In this document: positions 1-6,608 of the stretch, in pieces | Layout of the letters: the number at the start of each line of letters is the position of its first letter | Numbering within the stretch: position 1 is the stretch's first letter | From: an uncultured cyanobacterium | Lineage (GTDB): Bacteria; Cyanobacteriota; Cyanobacteriia; Pseudanabaenales; Pseudanabaenaceae | DNA: 12,364 nucleotides | NCBI GenBank assembly: GCA_903819605.1 | Contig: CAIJEA010000085.1 | Span: 1-12,364, forward strand | Direction: 5' to 3' | The notes under the pieces: model-generated | What the model was told of the DNA's origin: nothing | The model's database searches: none | What the model saw: only the letters and a program-made list of their open reading frames with translations | Made by a program: the position numbers and the translations under genes

Positions 1-1121
1 ATAGGAGTGAATGTTGTGCCTGAGAATGAATTGACAAATTTCCCATTCTCATAGCCAATTTTCTGATCGCCATTATTAATCAGTAAATCGGCATCACCTT
101 CTAAGAAAACCTGATTAAACTTCGGTGCTGCATTTGTATTTCCCTTGGTTGATGTTTTGTCAGAAATAGTTGCAGCAGCCTGTTCTTCTAAATCGCAGAA
201 ATTGCAGACTTGGCGCTCGTAGCGCGGCGCAGTTGGCGTTAGGGTGAGAGTTTTAGTTTCAGCATCTCCCATATACTGAGATTCAGGCTCATCGGGGTTA
301 GTAGAGGCAGCATATTTCCAAGTATTTGCATTGCGATCGATTTCGATTTTACGCTCTATTTTGGGGTGATTATTGTCGTATACCATCACCGCATATTTAC
401 CATCACCTAAATCTCCTACTGCATAGGGAGTAATCGCATGTCCTCCTTTAAAGCTGGGTTGATAGATACCCATAGTATAGGTTTCACCAATACGAGCATT
501 CGGCTTCATTGAAGCTAGAAGCGTATCTAGTATTTCAGATGGAGCTTTATCTTTCATCTCGCTGGTTGCAGTCGGTGGTACGTATTGAGTGGCAAACCAA
601 TATGCAATCTCGCGCTGAAGTTTTTCATTCCCCTGTAAAGATAAATCAGGTATATTACCAAATCCACTTGCCTTATCTTTATCAGCATATAAAATTAAAC
701 TAAGTGCCGCCATTCCCTCACAATGTCCGCCATTCATGGATTTATTAACTTCTTCCATCCACTGCTCGGCTGGAGGCGTAAGAAGGCAAGGTTCTCCTTT
801 AGTAGCACAGACGTTGTTCCCAAACATCTTTTGCATTTCCACAGGAGAGAGATTCTTAATGCTACTGTCCTTCCCGTAATTCTCGAAGCTAAAGCCATTG
901 GCGGCTGGGCGAAAACCCAGATCTGCTTTGAGCGATTCGGCTGAGAGTGATGTCGATGTTATGGTTTTATTGCTATCTGACGGAAGCGCTCCTTTATTGG
1001 ACGTAGTAATATTGGATTGACAACCAACTAAAGTAACGATCGTAGACATAGCAGCGATCACCAAAAATCTAAACAAACGATTCAACAATATAACGATGCT
1101 GATCTTTTTGTGTTCTCGCAT
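1..1121 (-). CDS. Partial lipoprotein with cysteine-peptidase-like Cys/His/Asn signature
   Basis: An open frame runs on the minus strand from ATG at 1121 to the window edge without a stop, giving about 373 residues; the C-terminus is missing. Residues 1-34 form a lipoprotein signal: basic start (MREHKK), hydrophobic stretch and lipobox LVGC with Cys34 as the predicted lipidated residue, so the protein is probably membrane-anchored and faces the periplasm or outside. Three motifs occur in the order seen in papain-like folds: NGGHCEGMA (Cys134), GGHAITPY (His228) and VYDNNHP (Asp249, Asn250/251). I infer a cysteine-peptidase or transglutaminase-like fold; activity is unproven. A CxxC (Cys306, Cys309) and the pair Cys105/Cys112 suggest disulfides or metal binding. 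No Shine-Dalgarno is obvious; the start was chosen because it gives a complete signal peptide. It diverges from plsX. I do not recognise a named family. The reading frame is well supported, the function weakly. Confidence 0.82.
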   Translation of the reverse strand, partial: MREHKKISIVILLNRLFRFLVIAAMSTIVTLVGCQSNITTSNKGALPSDSNKTITSTSLSAESLKADLGFRPAANGFSFENYGKDSSIKNLSPVEMQKMFGNNVCATKGEPCLLTPPAEQWMEEVNKSMNGGHCEGMAALSLILYADKDKASGFGNIPDLSLQGNEKLQREIAYWFATQYVPPTATSEMKDKAPSEILDTLLASMKPNARIGETYTMGIYQPSFKGGHAITPYAVGDLGDGKYAVMVYDNNHPKIERKIEIDRNANTWKYAASTNPDEPESQYMGDAETKTLTLTPTAPRYERQVCNFCDLEEQAAATISDKTSTKGNTNAAPKFNQVFLEGDADLLINNGDQKIGYENGKFVNSFSGTTFTP

Positions 1122-1244
1122 GTGGTTTCAAATATTTTGAGTAATCCTGATAGGTGAGTCTACTCACAAACTGTTAAAATTTTTCAAGGTTTAAATACAT
1201 TACTTTACAGTTTTAGTCATAAAACTCAGACAGGATCGCAAATA
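1122..1244. promoter_or_regulatory. Divergent intergenic region with palindrome GTGAGT-CT-ACTCAC
   Basis: This 123-base spacer separates the leftward lipoprotein gene from rightward plsX and must hold both promoters. A perfect 6-bp inverted repeat with a 2-base centre lies at 1154-1167, a plausible dimeric-repressor half-site pair. No convincing -35/-10 pair was found for either direction, so no promoter boxes are assigned. Confidence 0.35.
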
Positions 1245-2288
1245 GTGAGAATTGCCGTAGATGCGATGGGTGGGGACTTTGCCCCACGCGAAGTGATTGA
1301 AGGAGCAATATTAGCTCAAAATCAATTAAATGTAGATATAGCGCTAGTGGGCGATCGCGATATTCTCGCGAACTACCTAAAGCAGCATAACTATAAAGAA
1401 AGCGATCGCCTAGAGATCGTCCCCTCAGAAGGCATCATCGAAATGGATGATGAACCACTGGAAGGATTACGCCGCAAGCCTAACTCCTCAATCGCTGTTG
1501 CGATGAACTTAGTCAAGCGCAAGCAAGCTGATGCCGTGGTTTCGGCAGGACATTCTGGTGCCGCAATGGCAGCCGCTCTTTTACGTCTAGGGCGTTTACC
1601 AGGTGTAGATCGCCCTGCGATCGGAGCATTATTTCCCACACAGGTTCCCCACAAGCCAGTCCTACTACTTGATGTCGGTGCAAATGTAGACTGCCGCCCC
1701 AAGTTTTTAGAGCAATTCGCCATCATGGGATCGCTTTATAGTAAGTATGCGATCGGCATCCAAGAGCCAAAAGTTGGCTTGCTAAATATTGGTGAAGAAG
1801 CCTGTAAAGGCAACGAACTGGCTATTCGCGTTCATCAAGCTCTACAGGAAAATCCTCAGATCGTATTTGCAGGTAATGCTGAAGGGCGCGATATCCTCAA
1901 AGGGCAGTTTGATGTAATCGTATGTGATGGCTTTGCGGGCAATATTGTACTGAAATTTGCCGAGGGCGTTGGGAGCGCAGTAATGCAAATTCTCAAAGAA
2001 GAAATACCTAAAGGTTGGCGCGGAAAGCTGGGTGCGTTAATTCTGAAACCTAATCTCAAAAAGGTCAAAGAACGTATTGATGCTGACGAGTATGGCGGTG
2101 CTTTGTTACTTGGTGTTGCAGGTATTTGTGTAATTAGTCACGGTAGTTCCAATGCCATCAGCATTCGTAATGCCATCCGTGTTGCTAAAGATGCGGTTGA
2201 TAACGAAGTCCTCGATCGTATTCGTGGTCAAATCAAGCCTAAAGTATCTGTCCCTGCTGATGACACCCCTGATGATCCACCAACTTAA
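1245..2288 (+). CDS. plsX: Phosphate acyltransferase PlsX
   Basis: PlsX makes acyl-phosphate from acyl-ACP and inorganic phosphate, feeding the PlsY step of phospholipid synthesis; it is a peripheral membrane enzyme. The 347-residue length is normal for the family. The N-terminus (RIAVDAMGGDFAP) is the PlsX signature. Other family stretches are VSAGHSGAAMAAAL, LLLDVGANVDCRP, GEEACKGN and, near the C-terminus, YGGALLLGVAGICVISHG. The start is GTG at 1245, chosen because it places the signature at residue 1; only a weak purine patch precedes it. fabH follows on the same strand, a common plsX-fabH arrangement in bacteria, with a long hairpin between them. The last 15 or so residues are Asp/Pro-rich and look disordered. 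Confidence 0.97.
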   Translation: MRIAVDAMGGDFAPREVIEGAILAQNQLNVDIALVGDRDILANYLKQHNYKESDRLEIVPSEGIIEMDDEPLEGLRRKPNSSIAVAMNLVKRKQADAVVSAGHSGAAMAAALLRLGRLPGVDRPAIGALFPTQVPHKPVLLLDVGANVDCRPKFLEQFAIMGSLYSKYAIGIQEPKVGLLNIGEEACKGNELAIRVHQALQENPQIVFAGNAEGRDILKGQFDVIVCDGFAGNIVLKFAEGVGSAVMQILKEEIPKGWRGKLGALILKPNLKKVKERIDADEYGGALLLGVAGICVISHGSSNAISIRNAIRVAKDAVDNEVLDRIRGQIKPKVSVPADDTPDDPPT

Positions 2289-2306
2289 GTCCTAGATGAC
2301 TTACAG

Positions 2307-2351
2307 GATTGTTATTAAAAGTTTCGCTAAGCCATGCTTTTAATAACAATC
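2307..2351. repeat. 15-bp perfect inverted repeat between plsX and fabH
   Basis: Arms 2307-2321 (GATTGTTATTAAAAG) and 2337-2351 are perfect reverse complements around a 15-base loop. The arms are A/T-rich, and the loop contains CGCTAAG, resembling the apex of the palindrome at 5599-5627. It lies 19 bases after the plsX stop and 66 bases before the likely fabH start. No uridine tract directly follows, so partial attenuation or mRNA processing between the genes is as plausible as full termination. A smaller 6-bp repeat (TAAGTC/GACTTA) spans 2286-2303 just upstream. Confidence 0.75.
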
Positions 2352-2416
2352 TTCGTTTTAAGGCATTGCAAAGCAATGTAAAAACTATATCCAGCCATTC
2401 AGATCAAATACAGCTC

Positions 2417-3400
2417 ATGACTAATACTGAATCTTCTCTTCTTGGAGTGCGTTTTATTGGTAGCGGTTCCGCCGTCCCCGATCGCATACTCACCAATAAC
2501 GATCTCGCCCAGATGGTTGATACTACCGACGAGTGGATTGCCTCACGGACAGGTATTAGAGAGCGTCATATTGCCAATGGAGAAGAAGATTCTGTGGCTA
2601 ATCTTGCGGCTCAAGCAGGTCAAAAGGCGATCGCGGCAGCAGGGTTAAATCCAGCCGATATTGACCTCATAATTTTGTCCACATCGACCTCCGATGATTT
2701 ATTTGGCACAGCAGGGCGAGTTCAGAAAATATTAGGGGCAGAACGCGCTGTAGCCTTCGATTTAGTAGCGGCTTGTTCAGGATTTGTATTTGGATTAGTC
2801 ACGGCTTCTCAATATATCCAAACGGGTGTTTACAAAAATGTCTTGATGATCGGAGCTGATGTGCTTTCGCGATGGGTAGACTGGCAAGATCGACGTACCT
2901 GCATTCTTTTTGGCGATGGCGCTGGCGCATTAGTTTTGCAAGCTAGTAGCTCAAACCGTCCTCAAAATAACTTATTAGGTTTTGAGATGCGTAGTGATGG
3001 CAAGGGTAATGATTTCCTCAACATCAATTATTCAGGTCGCAGTACCTTTGAACCAATTACGATGAACGGACAAGAGGTTTATCGATTTGCGGTGCGACAA
3101 GTGCCAGAAGTGATCGAAAAATCCCTACATAAGGCAAATCTGGATGTCCATGACCTTGATTGGTTGATTCTGCATCAAGCAAATCAACGCATTATCGACG
3201 CTGTAGTCAATCGTTTTGGGATCGATCCTGCTAAAGCAGTTAGTAATATGGGCAAATATGGTAATACTTCCGCCGCATCAATCCCGATCGCCCTTGATGA
3301 GTGGGTACAAGAAGGTAAAATTCAAGACGGTCATCTAATTGCGATCGCAGGTTTTGGGGCGGGATTAAGTTGGGGCTCTGCTGTTTTTCGTTGGGGCTAA
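2417..3400 (+). CDS. fabH: 3-oxoacyl-[ACP] synthase III (KAS III)
   Basis: FabH condenses acetyl-CoA with malonyl-ACP to start type II fatty-acid synthesis. From ATG at 2417 the protein has 327 residues, typical for FabH. The catalytic triad is visible: Cys120 in AACSGF, His253 in LHQANQRI and Asn283 in GNTSAAS. The N-terminal GSGSAVPDRILTNNDL and DEWIASRTGIRERH, and the C-terminal GFGAGLSWGSAVFRW, are standard family blocks. The frame stays open to a TTG at 2309, but those 36 extra codons include the intergenic hairpin and resemble no FabH N-terminus, so ATG 2417 is preferred. The stop codon lies within the base of a convergent terminator. fabD does not follow here. Confidence 0.96.
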   Translation: MTNTESSLLGVRFIGSGSAVPDRILTNNDLAQMVDTTDEWIASRTGIRERHIANGEEDSVANLAAQAGQKAIAAAGLNPADIDLIILSTSTSDDLFGTAGRVQKILGAERAVAFDLVAACSGFVFGLVTASQYIQTGVYKNVLMIGADVLSRWVDWQDRRTCILFGDGAGALVLQASSSNRPQNNLLGFEMRSDGKGNDFLNINYSGRSTFEPITMNGQEVYRFAVRQVPEVIEKSLHKANLDVHDLDWLILHQANQRIIDAVVNRFGIDPAKAVSNMGKYGNTSAASIPIALDEWVQEGKIQDGHLIAIAGFGAGLSWGSAVFRWG

Positions 3401-3440
3401 ACAAAAAAGGAAAGCGCAAAGTGCTTTCCTTTTTTGTTAG
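3397..3440. terminator. Bidirectional terminator between fabH and the dioxygenase gene
   Basis: A 17-bp stem with one G-T pair joins 3401-3417 and 3421-3437 around an AAA triloop; the outer CTAA/TTAG can add four pairs past a one-base bulge. Six T in the descending arm serve either strand. Both stop codons (fabH 3398-3400; dioxygenase 3437-3439) sit inside the structure, so one element ends both converging genes. Its apex, AGCGC-AAA-GTGCT, belongs to the palindrome family seen through the window. Confidence 0.88.
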
Positions 3441-4450
3441 ACCTTTAAGCGATTTTTGGGAATCCATTTACTTAGTCCCTTTAAGTTATCTCGCCAAGTC
3501 ACACAATCGCGAATTTCCTCAGGCAAGAGACTTGCCATATATCGTATTTGGGCTTTAGAAAGAGGCGATCGTCCACAGAAAAATGGATGCCGAGGACGAC
3601 GACTACAATAGCCAAAAAAGATTGCCGATCTTCCAAACTTAGTTGGTGGCTTCCCACGATGGAAATAACGCGCAGTATCCACAAAAATTACAGTTCCGAC
3701 CTTGCCAACACAGCTTTTATGCCAGTTTTCATGCATATGTTCGGGCAATATTGACAGAACCTCATTATGCAGAGCCGTCTTATACTTGCGTATATACTCG
3801 GAGTGCAATGACTTGACTAATAATTCATTAGCGGCTGGAGTAACACATTCAAAGGGACCTCCATCTTCATTTACATCGTTGATGTAAACGCCGATTTTAA
3901 TCATCTGCCAATCTTCCTTGTCTCGATGCCATTTTCGTGGACCAGTTTCCTTGGAATCAGGAGGACTGTAATAATAAGACAAACCGTCGTAACCCACAGG
4001 TAGTTTGAGATAGCCCTCAACAATACGCAAAAGCTTTGGATCTGCGCCCCACAAAAATAATTCTGGATAACGCATAATCTGTTCTGCATTGGCTGTTAAC
4101 GTATGCTTACCCTCAAAAAGTGGGAGTTCAGCATTATGCTTGAGTTCATCTGAGATTTTTTGAGCAGCACTAAAAAAACGATCGGTAAGTGGAATCGATA
4201 ACTCTTCTAAACTTGAGACTGATACTCCATAATTTTCGAGGTCTTGGACAATTTTGTACTCTTCAGAAGTCAGAACATTTAGGGAAGGCTTATATTCGCG
4301 AATAAATTTTTGATAGCGCGGATAAAGTATTTTTTGCTCAATAGTTTCGATATTACTGATAAATAAGGCAATATCAGATGGAGCACTCATTAATCTTTGT
4401 AATAACTTATCAAAGGTTTGATATATTTGAGATATGACCATTTGATTCAT
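3437..4450 (-). CDS. Fe(II)/2-oxoglutarate dioxygenase, PhyH-like
   Basis: The 337-residue product has the facial triad of a non-haem iron dioxygenase: His175-x-Asp177 in WHRDKED and distal His264 in FHRGKP, with Arg274 ten residues later positioned to bind 2-oxoglutarate. The core between them (IKIGVYINDVNEDGGPF and GTVIFVDT) is typical of the phytanoyl-CoA dioxygenase-like double-stranded beta helix. Residues 1-120 are mostly helical-looking with no motif I recognise. Substrate is unknown; members hydroxylate or halogenate lipids, amino acids and natural products. No biosynthetic cluster surrounds it. ATG at 4450 is used; ATG at 4441 (residue 4) is an alternative, and neither has a clear ribosome site. 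It shares a terminator with fabH. Confidence 0.85.
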   Translation of the reverse strand: MNQMVISQIYQTFDKLLQRLMSAPSDIALFISNIETIEQKILYPRYQKFIREYKPSLNVLTSEEYKIVQDLENYGVSVSSLEELSIPLTDRFFSAAQKISDELKHNAELPLFEGKHTLTANAEQIMRYPELFLWGADPKLLRIVEGYLKLPVGYDGLSYYYSPPDSKETGPRKWHRDKEDWQMIKIGVYINDVNEDGGPFECVTPAANELLVKSLHSEYIRKYKTALHNEVLSILPEHMHENWHKSCVGKVGTVIFVDTARYFHRGKPPTKFGRSAIFFGYCSRRPRHPFFCGRSPLSKAQIRYMASLLPEEIRDCVTWRDNLKGLSKWIPKNRLKV

Positions 4451-4683
4451 ATGAAGAAGACCTGTGAAACGATATTTTAGTCCTAGTTAACCACGTCTCA
4501 GATCTCTATGAGAGACTTTTGAACTAACAAAAAGTTCCTACCCATAAACACATTTGCTGAATTTAACGATAAGTCTAAAGGGTGTTCGTCGAATCGGCAG
4601 CCTACTTTATTTTATTTTTAGATTTCATAGAACATAAAATAAAGTAGGCGCTTCGCGTCGTCCTTATTTTATGTTCTATGAAA
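4451..4683. other. Intergenic stretch upstream of the dioxygenase gene
   Basis: About 230 bases separate the hydrolase stop from the downstream dioxygenase start, both on the minus strand. The half next to the hydrolase is filled by overlapping inverted repeats (4600-4684). The remainder (4451-4599) should contain the dioxygenase promoter, but I see no convincing boxes. A weak 5-bp repeat, GTCTC/GAGAC, occurs around 4494-4515. Confidence 0.5.
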
Positions 4684-4684
4684 T
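4600..4684. repeat. Overlapping inverted repeats with GCGCTTCGCG apex
   Basis: Two inverted repeats share one arm. Repeat 1 pairs 4622-4642 with 4664-4684 (21 bp, perfect) around an imperfect GC-rich centre containing GGCGC-TTC-GCG. Repeat 2 pairs 4600-4615 (GCCTACTTTATTTTAT) with 4634-4649 (16 bp, perfect). Since 4634-4642 belongs to both, the structures are mutually exclusive. The arm starts at the last base of the hydrolase stop codon, so the element ends that minus-strand transcript or regulates read-through. The layout looks like one and a half copies of an element, that is, a partial duplication. Confidence 0.8.
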
Positions 4685-5559
4685 TACCTAAGCCAATTTA
4701 AAATCTCATAGTTAACTCGCTCAGGATTTTCGTCGTGAGCACAATGTCCCATTCCTTCTAAATACATTAACGTAGCATTTGGAGCATACTGCACTAGTCG
4801 TTTGCCTTCAGAAGGTGGAATCAAGCGATCGCAACTTCCCCACAAAATCAGTAATGGAGCTTGCAGTTGTGAAAGCGCTTGAGTCAGACTTGGTGAATAG
4901 TTGGGCTGATTGAGACTACGATTGAGGCGGACAAAGGCTTCAGCAGCTTGGCGATCGCGCGCAGGTTTAGCAATAATTTCCACTAGTTCATCATCAACAC
5001 GGTGGCGATCGCAATAGACAATCCTTTTAAGCACGAAGCGAATGATACAGGGTTTGCGAACTATATAAAATAGCGGCTTAACTAACACTGCGGCAACAAT
5101 CGCCTTAACCGCACGTTCTAGTGGTTGTAGCCATTTCGGAACCAAGGCATTGAAAGCTTCAATATCTGGCAGGCTGATAGTGACAACCCCTGCGGCAATT
5201 TCAGGATGATGACTAGCCGCGATCGCCGCCACAAGAGAACCAATCGAGTTTCCAATTATCACCATCGGCACGCCAATAAATTTGCGCCAAAACTGAAAAA
5301 CTTGCTCTACCCACAAATAGATAGAATAGCGAGTCGGGGGCTTTTCCGATCCTCCAAACCCTAGTAAATCAATAGCATATACCGTGTGTTCTTCCGCCAA
5401 AACAGGGATATTTCCACGCCAATGCCCGATCGCTGCTCCAAATCCATGAATCAATAAAATTGGTGGCCTAGAACTAGGAGAAGCTTGTGATTGGCACAAT
5501 CCGTAATGCACACGCCATCCTTGAAAGTCCCAATCCCCATATTGCAGCCCGATCGCCAT
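4684..5559 (-). CDS. Alpha/beta-fold hydrolase (pheophytinase-like group)
   Basis: The 291-residue protein has the full catalytic set of an alpha/beta hydrolase: oxyanion motif HGFG (residues 38-41), nucleophile elbow GNSIGS with Ser105, Asp244 in WGSCDRLIPP and His272 in GMGHCAHDENP. The pattern IPVLAEEHTVYAIDLLGFGGSEKPP resembles plant and cyanobacterial hydrolases annotated near pheophytinase or chlorophyll-ester hydrolases; the true substrate cannot be read from sequence. A lid domain spans about residues 135-220. ATG 5559 is preferred: the frame extends to a TTG at 5589, but those ten codons lack family resemblance. It lies 73 bases downstream of cysH on the same strand, separated by a perfect 13-bp hairpin, so co-transcription is possible but attenuated. 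Confidence 0.9.
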   Translation of the reverse strand: MAIGLQYGDWDFQGWRVHYGLCQSQASPSSRPPILLIHGFGAAIGHWRGNIPVLAEEHTVYAIDLLGFGGSEKPPTRYSIYLWVEQVFQFWRKFIGVPMVIIGNSIGSLVAAIAASHHPEIAAGVVTISLPDIEAFNALVPKWLQPLERAVKAIVAAVLVKPLFYIVRKPCIIRFVLKRIVYCDRHRVDDELVEIIAKPARDRQAAEAFVRLNRSLNQPNYSPSLTQALSQLQAPLLILWGSCDRLIPPSEGKRLVQYAPNATLMYLEGMGHCAHDENPERVNYEILNWLR

Positions 5560-5598
5560 ATTTATAACTCTTGATTTTTTTGCGAACAATATCTCTAT

Positions 5599-5627
5599 GA
5601 TTAAGGCTCGCTAAGCGAGCCTTAATC
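5599..5627. repeat. 13-bp perfect hairpin between cysH and the hydrolase gene
   Basis: Arms GATTAAGGCTCGC (5599-5611) and 5615-5627 pair perfectly around the triloop TAA. It starts five bases after the cysH stop on the minus strand. No T tract follows, so it may be a 3'-end stabiliser or weak terminator. The apex CTCGC-TAA-GCGAG resembles the other palindromes of the window. Confidence 0.8.
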
Positions 5628-5632
5628 CTTAA

Positions 5633-6367
5633 TTAGCCTTTAGCGCGAACTAATCTGCCATCACTAGTGACATGTAATCCACATTCTTGATTACTCATCT
5701 CCCACCACCAACGACCAGCACGCAGATCTTCACCTGCTTGAACAGCTCTGGTACAGGGAGCACAACCAATACTGGGGAAATTTTGGTCATGGAGCGCATT
5801 GTAAGGAACATCATTGGCATGAATATATTCCCAAACTTGTGCGTTTGACCAATCGATCAGAGGATTAATCTTAGCAATGTTGCGATCGCCGTCGAGTTCA
5901 ACGGTTTCCATGGTCGAACGATTAGCAGTTTGATCGCGCCGCAGCCCAGTAATCCATGCATCTAGTCCCTTAGTAGCACGACCAAGTGGCTCAACTTTAC
6001 GGATATAGCAACATTGCTTGCGATTTTCAACACTATCATAAAAAAGATTAATTCCTTTTTCGCTGACCATCTGCTCCACCGCTTCAGCCTGTGGAAACAT
6101 GATTCGCAATTGGAGTTGAGGATACTTTTGCTGTACTTTCGCGATCACTTCATAGGTTTCGCTATTTAAGCGACCAGTATCGAGGGTGAAGACATGAGCA
6201 TCGGGACGAATCTTGGCGATCATATCGATCAGCACTACATCTTCTGCGCCAAAACTAGAAGCGAGAGCAATCTTTGCATAGTTACCTAGCGCCCATGTGA
6301 GAACCTCTTGAGGAGTTTTGCCCTTGAGTTCTGCGGCGGCGCTGTCAATGTCGGTTTGTAATGTCAT
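5633..6367 (-). CDS. cysH: Adenylyl-sulfate / phosphoadenylyl-sulfate reductase with Fe-S cysteines
   Basis: This 244-residue enzyme of assimilatory sulfate reduction makes sulfite from APS or PAPS with thioredoxin-type electrons, in the cytosol. The nucleotide-binding PP motif SSFGAEDVV lies near residue 38, LDTGRL at 62-67, TGLRRDQ at 140-146 and the catalytic ECGLH (Cys229) near the C-terminus. It also has Cys119-Cys120 (KQCCYIRK) and Cys202-x-x-Cys205 (GCAPCTRA), the four ligands of the [4Fe-4S] cluster found in APS reductases and absent from E. coli-type PAPS reductase. APS is therefore the likelier substrate, although annotation pipelines often say PAPS. ATG 6367 gives a normal-length N-terminus. 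It diverges from the EAL gene. Confidence 0.96.
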   Translation of the reverse strand: MTLQTDIDSAAAELKGKTPQEVLTWALGNYAKIALASSFGAEDVVLIDMIAKIRPDAHVFTLDTGRLNSETYEVIAKVQQKYPQLQLRIMFPQAEAVEQMVSEKGINLFYDSVENRKQCCYIRKVEPLGRATKGLDAWITGLRRDQTANRSTMETVELDGDRNIAKINPLIDWSNAQVWEYIHANDVPYNALHDQNFPSIGCAPCTRAVQAGEDLRAGRWWWEMSNQECGLHVTSDGRLVRAKG

Positions 6368-6608
6368 TATGGAGTGAGTAAGTCTTAGCTTAAAAATATG
6401 ATGAACGCCCCACCCAGTTGGGCAGGAATGTAGAGTAGTTTCATTTTAGCAAGGCTTGAATCTTCGGCTAACGTCAGTTTGGGTTAATTTACTGGGACTT
6501 GCAGTGAAAAGAATCTCAAATTTTTGATTGGATTTGATTAAACATGTTGCAACACAAGACATTTAACAAAAATTTTAGCCTTAAATATAAAACCCAAAAA
6601 ACGAAGCA
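6368..6608. promoter_or_regulatory. Divergent spacer between cysH and the EAL-like gene
   Basis: This 241-base region must carry the promoters of both genes. Visible structure is limited to a perfect 10-bp palindrome TGTTGCAACA at 6545-6554 and a small CCCA/TGGG repeat near 6410-6423. Just before the EAL start, AAAACCCAAAAAACGAAGC resembles one arm plus apex of the palindromes at 7586 and 9671, perhaps a decayed half-element. I could not assign promoter boxes. Confidence 0.35.

Noticed and set aside
509..944. Two plus-strand open frames of 64 and 73 codons
   Set aside because: They lie antisense to the long lipoprotein frame on the minus strand, which has a signal peptide and conserved-looking motifs; they show no domain or ribosome site.
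1391..2068. Minus-strand frames of 111 and 70 codons within plsX
   Set aside because: They are shadows of plsX, whose signature and length are complete.
2309..2416. 36-codon N-terminal extension of fabH from a TTG
   Set aside because: It would translate through the 15-bp hairpin and does not resemble a KAS III N-terminus; ATG 2417 gives normal length.
5560..5589. Ten-codon extension of the hydrolase from TTG 5589
   Set aside because: It adds no recognisable family sequence; ATG 5559 is a better start.
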